Positions 57,601 through 64,000 of a stretch of DNA of 64,000 bases are shown here, piece by piece; the stretch's first letter is position 1; each line of letters opens with the position of its first letter. Origin of the DNA: Chimaeribacter coloradensis (GTDB taxonomy: Bacteria > Pseudomonadota > Gammaproteobacteria > Enterobacterales > Enterobacteriaceae). Below the pieces are notes generated by a model, which did not search any database, had not been told where the DNA came from, and worked only from the letters and a program-made list of their open reading frames with translations. Where the stretch lies: assembly GCF_002858715.1 (NCBI RefSeq), contig NZ_PJZH01000016.1:1-64000 (forward strand), read 5' to 3'. The position numbers and the translations under genes were made by a program.

Positions 57601-60228
57601 GCCCTCACCCGTGGGGCTGTCGTCCAGGAAGAAGGTGCCGTCGAGGATCTGGTCCTGCGCCTGTTCCCCGGCATCGACCACATCATCCCCGGCAAAGGGG
57701 TAAAAGACGAAGCCGCCGCTGAACGGCTGCGGGCTAAAGGTGACGTCGTGGCTGGCGGTGGTGACGGTGCCGTCCGGGGCGGTGAGTTCCGCCACCAGCG
57801 TATAGACGCCGTTGGCGACGCCGCTGAAGCTGCCCGCCGGTACCGTGACCTGCCAGCTGCCGTCGGCCGCTACCGTGCCGGTGTAATGGTAGGCCGGGTC
57901 ATCAAAGGCGGTGACCGCCACGCTGCCGCCCGCCGCGCTCACCGGCGCATGGCCGCTGATCACGATCTCGTTGGCCGCTTCATCGGCGCTGAGGATGTTG
58001 TCTTCAGTGATCGGGTCAAGGCGGAAATCATCAAATACTACCCGCAGGTCGAGGGTGTCGGTGACCGGCACGGTAAAGGTGTCCAGCGCATGGGCGGTGA
58101 CGGTGTAGGTACCGCTGCTCAGGTCAGCCAGATCCCCGGCCGGGATTTGCAGGCTCCAGGTGTTGTCACTCTGCACCAGCGTGGTGTAGCTCTGGCCGTT
58201 GAGCGTCACGGTGACGACGTTGTCCGAGGGCACGCCGATCACCACGCCGCTGACCGTCAGGTTCGTGGCGGCTTCGGCGGTGTCGAGCTGGTTATCCCCC
58301 GCCACAATACCGATCGCCACCGCCGTGCGGCCGGTGACCACCGTCACCTCTTCGGTGGCGGAGACGCTGTCGCCGTTGTTGTTGCTGACGCTGGCCGTGA
58401 GGTCATAGTTCGGGCGCACCACGCCCAGCTCAGCCAGATCGGCCTGCGGTACAATCAGCCGCCAGCTGCCGTCCGCCTCCACCGTGGTGGTGTACGTTTT
58501 GTCGTTGAAAGTCACGGTGACCGTCTGCCCCGCCTCCACATGGGTGGTGGTGCCGGTCAGCTCCTGCGCCACGCCGCGCTCGGCGCTGTTCAGCTCATTG
58601 TCACCGGTGAACGGGTCGATGTTCAGCAGCGGCAGGTTGGTCTCTTCAACGGTAATGGTGCGGCTGACCTCGGTCTCATTCAGCGCCCCATCGCCTGTCT
58701 TAGCCGTCAGGGTGTAGCTGCCGGGGGCGAGGCCGTTCAGCGCCGACGCGGGCAGCGCCACCGTCCACAGCCCGTCGCTGTCCGGGGAGCCGATGTAACG
58801 GTGGCCGTTAAAGGTGACGATAATGCTGCTGATCAGTTCGTCGGTGTGGCCGGTGAGAGTGATGCCCGCCAGCAGCTCCGCACGATCCAGCACGTCATCC
58901 CCGGTAACCGGGTCAAAGGTGAGCACCGGCGCGGTGACATCCACCTCCAGCTGGCTGGTGGCGCTGCGGCTGTTGCCCGCCTGATCGGTGACGGTGGCGG
59001 TCAGCGGGTAGTTGCCGTCATCCAGGGTTTGCAGCACCCCCGCAGGCAGCGTGACGCGCCAGACGCCGTCACTGCCCACCGGCCCCTGGTAGGTCTGGCC
59101 GTCAAGGGTGACGCTGACGACCGGGTTAAGCCCGCTGACGCTGGCGGTGCCGGACAGGATCTGGTCCTGCTGCGCACGCTCAGCGTTGATTGAAATCGGG
59201 AAGTCGATAGAGACCTGCGGCAGCGCGTTGGCGTAGACGCCCAGGGTCAGGCTGTCTGTCAGCGGGTCACCGGCGGCATTAAGGGCGGTGACCTCTGCGG
59301 TGACCGGCCCATCAGCCAGCGCCTGAAGATCGGCCGCAGGCACGGTGAGCTGCCAGCGGCCATCGGCGGCCACGGTGCTGCTGTAGCTCTGGCCATTCAG
59401 GGTCAGGGTCACGGGCGTGCCCTGCGCCAGATTGCTGGCGGCCCCCTGCACGGTGAGATCGCTTTGCGCCTCCTGCGCATTGAGGCGGTTATCCCCGGCC
59501 AGGGTGTCGATGGCGATGCCGTCCAGCGTATCCTCCACCGTAAAGCGGTTGATCACTGTTTCCGCCGGGTTACCGGCGCTGTCAACGACGTCGGCCAGCA
59601 AAATATTCGCGCCGTTAGGCAGGGCGGCGATGTCCGCCGCCGGGATGATCAGGCTCCAGCTGCCGTCCTCCTGCACCTCGGCGGTGTAGCTTTTTTCATT
59701 CAGGCTGACGGTCACGATTTGCCCGGCGTCTACGTTCTGGGTGGTGCCGTGGATCGCCTGCGCCACCTGATGCTCTGCGCCCGTCAGGACGCTCTCCAGC
59801 CCGCCGCTTAACGTGGGCAATGAGTCGGGGTCGGCGTTGATTCGCAGTTCCCGGGTGGCAGAAACGGGGTTGCCGTCGCCGTCTGCGGATTCGGCGACCA
59901 GCTGGTAAGTGCCGTCCGGGAAGCTGCCGTCGCGGGCGCTGAGGGTATGCGCCGGGATGGTGAGCTGCCAGTCGCCCCCTGCCGTGGTCTGGGTGGTAAA
60001 GGTCTGGTTGCCGATAGTCAGGGTGACCAGCGCGCTGTTCAGCGACGAGGTGCCGCTGACGGTAATCTCCTCTTCCGCCTCGGCAAAGTTAATGACGTCG
60101 TCCGGCACCAGCGGGTCGATGGTCAGCACCGGCTCGGCCAGCGCGCTGCTTGCCGCGGCGGCAACAACCCCGGCGCGGCTCACTTCTGACGCACCGGAAT
60201 AACGGGAGAGTTCTGGGATATTTTTCAT
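54685..60228 (-). CDS. Adhesin 3: Ig-repeat T1SS substrate (1,847 aa)
   Basis: Starts MKNIPELSRYSGASEVSRAG (AAGAGGCAG just upstream), followed by an Ala-rich stretch and then directly by Ig-like domains; no BapA prefix domain. About 16 domains can be counted. The first seven follow the C-D-A-B-C-D-A order and align with bapA from about 42255 leftwards (the domain with PDGTY and NAD at its end, then LPT.....TGAEHQV.Q). The middle ones are more divergent, with B-type domains missing (DDFRLDPITEDNIL, GGFVFYPFAGDDVVD, QPLTFDPFGGSDNY). The last three (RIHKVSGDN, DGLSIDPITGDN, APELAFNPVTGDN) closely match adhesin 4. An Ala/Glu-rich linker and the shared secretion module (GGSGNDTIVVHTLDFLHIDG, VLVQQGILVQQV) end it. 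Predicted biofilm-matrix or surface protein. Confidence 0.9.
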   Translation of the reverse strand: MKNIPELSRYSGASEVSRAGVVAAAASSALAEPVLTIDPLVPDDVINFAEAEEEITVSGTSSLNSALVTLTIGNQTFTTQTTAGGDWQLTIPAHTLSARDGSFPDGTYQLVAESADGDGNPVSATRELRINADPDSLPTLSGGLESVLTGAEHQVAQAIHGTTQNVDAGQIVTVSLNEKSYTAEVQEDGSWSLIIPAADIAALPNGANILLADVVDSAGNPAETVINRFTVEDTLDGIAIDTLAGDNRLNAQEAQSDLTVQGAASNLAQGTPVTLTLNGQSYSSTVAADGRWQLTVPAADLQALADGPVTAEVTALNAAGDPLTDSLTLGVYANALPQVSIDFPISINAERAQQDQILSGTASVSGLNPVVSVTLDGQTYQGPVGSDGVWRVTLPAGVLQTLDDGNYPLTATVTDQAGNSRSATSQLEVDVTAPVLTFDPVTGDDVLDRAELLAGITLTGHTDELISSIIVTFNGHRYIGSPDSDGLWTVALPASALNGLAPGSYTLTAKTGDGALNETEVSRTITVEETNLPLLNIDPFTGDNELNSAERGVAQELTGTTTHVEAGQTVTVTFNDKTYTTTVEADGSWRLIVPQADLAELGVVRPNYDLTASVSNNNGDSVSATEEVTVVTGRTAVAIGIVAGDNQLDTAEAATNLTVSGVVIGVPSDNVVTVTLNGQSYTTLVQSDNTWSLQIPAGDLADLSSGTYTVTAHALDTFTVPVTDTLDLRVVFDDFRLDPITEDNILSADEAANEIVISGHAPVSAAGGSVAVTAFDDPAYHYTGTVAADGSWQVTVPAGSFSGVANGVYTLVAELTAPDGTVTTASHDVTFSPQPFSGGFVFYPFAGDDVVDAGEQAQDQILDGTFFLDDSPTGEGVAGLAVTIRMTSFDGQSFTYTTTTGVGGNWQVTVPAADLALLPDGRVDLVGSVTDGAGNTISNDNVFVVLADPGTLTIDPIAGDNVLTPEEAAAGLVISGSSHFMAMPLDVQVTINGVTHSFSDYSDTWAVTFTPQELAGLPDGPLTVTVSAFDLAGNPITATAPLTVELGDLQPLTFDPFGGSDNYMDEDELESDQLLSGHADNSPAGSIVTLTLGGFTYQAEVQADHSWSVLIPSADLKTLPNDPTTDILGSISDADGNLLAVGSHSFLLYRTPGQLNIDTLAGDGTLTADEANGPLVISGTITNGQVGAAITVDLNGHLYQTTVTDSDGAWSVTVPQADLALLGNTDYWVSATSTDLSGNEISGLNLLTVDLSAPVITLNPIAGDNIINIAEAAAGVAISGQSSEAGGTVSVLLNGVTYNAAVNDEGSWQVTLPRRVLAGLEDGRYTLTVSQTDADGQTTTLTESLLLDADRANRPVLRIHKVSGDNVINGAEIQSDQIISGSSENVESGQTLSLKVGSVTYTTQIQAGGVWSLVIPAEDLAALGNGGETLRASVTDTSGNPATASRNITIHSHRDGLSIDPITGDNLINAAEAGGAITITGHTDGVQRGATVHLTLNGEHYTAKVGRDGSWSATLPAADVAALEEGCNTLKASVKGAGHQTLHAKAVLTVDTLAPELAFNPVTGDNRISVQEAQAGFGLTGTATAAAAGLLVLVVLNGVDYHGLVQEDGHWAVAIPAGALADQPAGDYPLTVSLADVAGNLTTVTGALTLEAAPEAAESDAAQAMAATATAASTLAAALAVPEAAATEEQGTYSIAGLTLDLTAGGEAIGGSGNDTIVVHTLDFLHIDGGSGTDTLLLAGSDQHLDLTALGLKIENIDVFDLGNGSNSLTLGLHEAESVKDQPEESLLIRGAEGSVLTLTGDGGSWADSGQRDVNGLTFDVYHHSALGSSDLFADVLVQQGILVQQV

Positions 60229-60809
60229 AGGCTGCCTCTTATTTAAAAAACGCGTTCATATTCCATGCGGGATGCCCCCGCTTATTTCATTCGAAGGAAA
60301 AAAAGAAAATGGAACATTATCTGTACACCCTGCACGGCAAGGCGTACCTCTTTTTAATGAGCCAACCGTTCTTCCAAATAAAGAAACACCCTATAAAAAC
60401 GGTTATTTCCCCGCCACGCTTTCCTGTGCATTGAAAAACCATGTTTTTTAAATAGCGGCATCTCTCAGGCCTGTTTTTTCAGCCCGCGGGCAGGCCCATT
60501 CCCTTGTGCAGGCCGGGCAGAAAGGGGCTTTATGATCAACATGATGTGTTTAATACAGAGAAAAACAGGGCCTTACAGGCTGCACCGCGCCTGACGTTGT
60601 TACGCGCCCCCCTATTTTAACAAATTTAGCCATTGTTAAAATCAGGTTAAATAGTAGTCGTAGTTGCGATGAAATTAAATAGCCTGCAACTTGTAACGGA
60701 CGATTTTATTCGTTATGGGAGCTGAATCCCAAATAATTCGCCCGGTTTTTACCTCGCCCTGAATAAATGAAAAACGCGCCGCCTGAGTAAATGCATAAAT
60801 AGCGAAGCG
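60229..60809. promoter_or_regulatory. Upstream region of adhesin 3
   Basis: About 580 bases without a supportable gene, AT-rich in parts (60230-60460, 60610-60720), with a GC-rich patch near 60480-60540. It presumably holds the adhesin 3 promoter. No regulator site could be named. Confidence 0.5.
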
Positions 60810-60841
60810 GGAATAAAAATAAAGGGCCACAATGGCGACCC
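60810..60841 (-). terminator. Probable terminator after adhesin 4
   Basis: Minus strand: GGGTCGC, loop CATT, GTGGCCC (60835-60841 with 60824-60830) forms seven pairs, two of them G-T, followed by TTTATTTTTATT. Weaker than the terminators of adhesins 2 and 3. Confidence 0.6.
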
Positions 60842-60868
60842 CGGTTATAAATAAAATGCTGTTTTAGC

Positions 60869-63800
60869 TTAGGCCTGTTGCACCAGAATACCGTGCTGCA
60901 CCAGCAGATCCCCCAGCAGATCCGCGCCCTCCGCCGCGCTGTGGTGGTAGACGTCAAAGGTCAGGCCATCTATGTCGCGCTGGCCGCTGCTGGCCCAGGC
61001 ATCGCTTCCACCTGTTAATGTCAGCATACTGCCCTCTGCGCCGCGGATAAGCAGGCCCTCGTCCGGCTGGCCGGTGACGCTCTCCGCGTCGTGCAGCCCC
61101 AGCGTCAGGCTGTTGTGGCCGTTGCCGAGGTCGAAGATATCGATGTGCTCGATCTTCAGCCCCAGCGCAGTGAGGTCGAGGTGCTGATCCGTGCCTGCCA
61201 GCAGCAGGGTGTCGGTACCGCTGCCGCCGTCGATATGCAGGAAGTCCAGGGTGTGCAACACAATGGTGTCATTGCCGCTGCCGCCGAGGGCTTCACCGCC
61301 GTGTTCCGTCAGGTTCAGCGTCTGCCCGCCGATGGTGTAGGTGCCGTGCCCGGCCGGTGACTCTGCCGCCGCCGCCTCCGGCGCAACCAGCGCACTGGTC
61401 AGGGTGCTGTCGGCGTTGTCTGCAACAGCCGCCTGGCTGGTGACCATCAGCGCGGACAGCTGTTCAGCGCCCTCCGTACCCGGGGCGGCATCCAGCGTCA
61501 GCGCGCCGGTGACGCTGGCCAGGTTCCCGGCCACGTCCGTCAGGCTCACTGTCAACGGGTAATCACCGGCCGGTTGATCGGCCAGCGCCTCCGCCGGGAT
61601 CGCCACCGACCAGTCACCGCCCGTCTGCACCTTGCCGTGGTACTCCACGCCGTTAAGCACCACCAGCACCAGCAACCCGGCGGCCATCATCCCGGCGCTG
61701 CCGGTGAGCGTAAAGCCCGCCTGCGCCGCCTGCTGGCTTAGCAGGTTATTGCCGGTGAGGGGGTTAAACGCCAGCTCCGGCGCGGTGGTGTCCACCGTCA
61801 GCACCGCTTTGGCGGAGAGCATCTGGCCGCCGGTGCTTTTTACGCCGGCGGTCAGGGTCACGCTGCCCTCTTTCAGCGCCGCCACATCCGCGGCCGGGAG
61901 CGTGGCTGCCCAGTTGCCGTCCTGGCCGACAGTGGCGGTGTAGTGCTTGCTGTTCAGCGTCAGTTGCACCGTTGCCCCGGGCTGCACGCCGTCAGTGTGG
62001 CCGGTCAGGGTGATGGCACCGCCCGTCTCGGCAGCGTTGATCAGGTTGTCGCCGGTCACCGGGTCGATGCTCAGGCCGTCGCGGTCACTTTTGATGTTGA
62101 GGTTGCGGCTGGCAGTGGCGCGGTGGCCTGCGGCGTCCGTGACGCTGGCGCGCAGCGTCAACCCGCCATCGCCCAGCGCCGCCAGATCCGCGGCCGGAAC
62201 GATCAGCGACCAGCCGCCGCCCGCCTGCACCTGCGTGGTGTAGGTGACGCTGCCGACCTTCAGGCTCAGCGTTTGCCCGCTTTCGACGTTCTCCGAGCTG
62301 CCGGTGATGATCTGGTCACTTTGCAACTCCGCGCCGTTGATCAGGTTATCCCCGGAAATATCATGGATGCGCAGCACCGGGCGGACGGTGGATTCCACCT
62401 CCAGGCGCAGGTCCTGGGTGGTGGTGGTGGTGTTGCCGTAGTAATCGCGTGCAGTGAGCACCAGCTGATAGGTGCCATCCGGGAAGCTGCCGTCGCGGCC
62501 GCTGAGGGTATGCGCCGGGATGGTGACCTGCCAGATGCCGTTATCCCCGGCCTCCGTGGTGAGGGTAAGGTCGCCAAGTGTGATCGTCACCTTCACATTG
62601 GGTTCGGAGGAGGTGCCGCTGAGGATGATATCCTTTTCCGCCTCGGCAAAGGTGATCACGTTATCCCCGGCGATCGGATCCAGCGTCAGGGTCGGCGCAA
62701 CCAGGTCAACGGTGACGAAATACCGGTCCTCGGTCGCGGTGTTACCGGCAATGTCACTCACGGTAACGGTAAGCGTGATAGCATCTTTACCGGCCAGCGC
62801 CTGCAACGCAGAGGACGGCAGGATCAGCTGCCAGTTCCCCTCTTCATCAACCGTCCCGTTGTAGGTGATGCCTTCCATGGTGACGGTCGCCGTCTGCCCC
62901 GGCCCGCGCAGGCCGGTTCTGCCGGTGAGCAGCTGGTCAACGGCGGCCTTCTCCGCGTTGAGCACCTCGTTGCCAAACGGTGTATTAAGCTGGGCTATGG
63001 CGGAGTCATAATGCATACCAATCTGTATGCTGGCACTCCGCCCGTCCGGCGCTTTCACCGTCAGCGTCTGCTGGTCCACCTGATTCCAGTATCCGTAGAG
63101 CTCATCACTCGAAATCTTATACGACCAGCTGCCGTCTTCGCGGGTGGTGGTGGTGTAATACCGGCCGCCGTTGCCCGGGATCTGGAGTATGGTCAGGATC
63201 AGCCTGGTACCGGCCGGCAGCCCGTCCGTCATGCCGCTCAGGGTGACCCCCGCCTGGCCCTCTGCATAGTTGATCAGGTTGTCACCGGCCACCGGGTTGA
63301 TGCTGATGGGGGCGAAAACCAGATCCACCTGGGCGGTGGTGGCCGCGCTGCCGCTGTTACCGGCCGCATCGGTAGCCAGCACCTTCAGTGCCGCAGCCCC
63401 CTCCGGCAGCGCCTGCAAATCCACCGCCGGGAGCATGGCCTGCCAGTGGCCGTCATTATCGACGGCAGCGGCATAGGTTTTGCCGTTCAGCGTCAGGGTC
63501 ACTGACTGCCCGCTGCCGGAGACGCCGGTGGTGCCGGTAAGCAACTGGTCGGTGGCCGCCTCCTCTGCCGTCAATACGCCGTCACCAAACGGCAGGTCAA
63601 ATGCCGGCGTGGGGCTGGCCTGAATCCCCACGGTCACGTCGAGCGTGGCCGGGGTCGTGCCCGGCACGCTGGCGGTCGCGGTGACGGTGCCGTCCGGCAG
63701 GTTGATCAGCTCCACCGTGGGGATCGGCACTGACCAGCTGCCGTCCTCGTTGATGGTGGTGGTATGGGCCACGCCGTTGAGTGTGACGGTCACCGTCAAC

Positions 63801-64000
63801 CACGCCGCAGCCGGGTCGGCGCTGCCGCTGAGCACGATGCCCGCTGCCGCTTCCGCCGCCGTGATGTGGTTATCCCCGGTGACCGGATTCAGCGTCAGGT
63901 TGATCTCACCGGGTACGACATCGATGGTATGGCTCGTCTCGGTACGGTTCTCAGCCACATCAAAGGCGTACACCGTGAGTCCTGCCTGGGTTCCCCAATA
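60869..64000 (-). CDS. Adhesin 4: Ig-repeat T1SS substrate, C-terminal part (N-terminus beyond window)
   Basis: The frame is open to the right edge (the last visible codons read YWGTQAGLTVYAFDVAEN without a start), so the N-terminus lies outside. Eight complete Ig-like domains are visible. The first five (NLTLNPVTGDN, PAFDLPFGDGVL, ISINPVAGDN, AQLNTPFGNEVL, TLTLDPIAGDN) resemble bapA from about 42840 leftwards; the last three are closest to adhesin 3. The linker and C-terminal module follow (GGSGNDTIVLHTLDFLHIDG, LLVQHGILVQQA). It is the outermost visible gene of the array and, like the others, a predicted T1SS substrate. Whether it carries a BapA prefix domain cannot be seen. Confidence 0.9.
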   Translation of the reverse strand, partial: YWGTQAGLTVYAFDVAENRTETSHTIDVVPGEINLTLNPVTGDNHITAAEAAAGIVLSGSADPAAAWLTVTVTLNGVAHTTTINEDGSWSVPIPTVELINLPDGTVTATASVPGTTPATLDVTVGIQASPTPAFDLPFGDGVLTAEEAATDQLLTGTTGVSGSGQSVTLTLNGKTYAAAVDNDGHWQAMLPAVDLQALPEGAAALKVLATDAAGNSGSAATTAQVDLVFAPISINPVAGDNLINYAEGQAGVTLSGMTDGLPAGTRLILTILQIPGNGGRYYTTTTREDGSWSYKISSDELYGYWNQVDQQTLTVKAPDGRSASIQIGMHYDSAIAQLNTPFGNEVLNAEKAAVDQLLTGRTGLRGPGQTATVTMEGITYNGTVDEEGNWQLILPSSALQALAGKDAITLTVTVSDIAGNTATEDRYFVTVDLVAPTLTLDPIAGDNVITFAEAEKDIILSGTSSEPNVKVTITLGDLTLTTEAGDNGIWQVTIPAHTLSGRDGSFPDGTYQLVLTARDYYGNTTTTTQDLRLEVESTVRPVLRIHDISGDNLINGAELQSDQIITGSSENVESGQTLSLKVGSVTYTTQVQAGGGWSLIVPAADLAALGDGGLTLRASVTDAAGHRATASRNLNIKSDRDGLSIDPVTGDNLINAAETGGAITLTGHTDGVQPGATVQLTLNSKHYTATVGQDGNWAATLPAADVAALKEGSVTLTAGVKSTGGQMLSAKAVLTVDTTAPELAFNPLTGNNLLSQQAAQAGFTLTGSAGMMAAGLLVLVVLNGVEYHGKVQTGGDWSVAIPAEALADQPAGDYPLTVSLTDVAGNLASVTGALTLDAAPGTEGAEQLSALMVTSQAAVADNADSTLTSALVAPEAAAAESPAGHGTYTIGGQTLNLTEHGGEALGGSGNDTIVLHTLDFLHIDGGSGTDTLLLAGTDQHLDLTALGLKIEHIDIFDLGNGHNSLTLGLHDAESVTGQPDEGLLIRGAEGSMLTLTGGSDAWASSGQRDIDGLTFDVYHHSAAEGADLLGDLLVQHGILVQQA

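Noticed and set aside
54907-59193. Plus-strand open frame of 1,428 codons inside adhesin 3
   Set aside because: Same reason: an antisense shadow of GC-rich repeats with no recognisable domain and no ribosome site.
27009-63973. CRISPR-like or satellite DNA explanation for the periodic repeats
   Set aside because: The period is about 300 bases and lies entirely within open frames. Similarity is at protein level with variable DNA, so these are protein domains, not spacer-repeat arrays.

Overview
The window looks like the chromosome of a member of the Enterobacteriaceae or a close relative. The pointers are an OmpC-type porin with a MicF small RNA divergently encoded beside it, a DinI/MsgA-family protein, a YpeC-like (DUF2502) His-rich protein, an enterobacterial-type type VI secretion (T6SS) gene order and a BapA-type biofilm adhesin locus. 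The genus cannot be fixed from the sequence alone.

Layout. (1) 1-9941, minus strand: half of a T6SS cluster in the order tssB-tssC-tssK-tssL-ompA-like-hcp-clpV-(orphan YoeB/RelE-like ORF)-vgrG, with vgrG cut by the left edge. tssA, E, F, G, J and M are not visible. A strong terminator follows hcp. (2) About 9942-13035: an AT-rich upstream region, then plus-strand small genes: dinI-like, ypeC-like, three tiny hydrophobic ORFs, an unknown 71-aa ORF and a SoxS/MarA-type AraC regulator. (3) 13065-17881, minus: two tandem paralogous 755-aa GH18 chitinases, each with its own terminator. (4) 18164-19675: ompC-like porin (minus) and micF (plus). (5) 20040-22013, plus: a large helical-repeat protein of uncertain function where rcsD would be expected. 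(6) 22098-64000, minus: an adhesin/type I secretion (T1SS) locus. It contains four giant Ig-like-repeat proteins in tandem (the outermost cut by the right edge), followed by one T1SS of TolC-like outer membrane protein, LapB-like ABC exporter and HlyD-like adaptor.

The adhesin locus is the most remarkable part. The longest gene (27009-46963) would encode about 6,651 residues, but a one-base contraction in a C tract (plus-strand G5 at 46433-46437) separates its N-terminal BapA-prefix domain from the repeat body. The other three genes lack the prefix domain where their N-terminus is visible. They share the C-terminal secretion module, and their repeats are collinear with successive segments of the big gene. 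Gene 2 (2,143 aa) matches a 19-domain block of bapA arranged in a strict four-domain super-repeat. One secretion apparatus therefore probably serves four related substrates, and the genes look like products of block duplication or recombination.

Functionally the window encodes surface and antagonism traits: contact-dependent injection (T6SS), chitin degradation, outer-membrane permeability control and biofilm adhesion.
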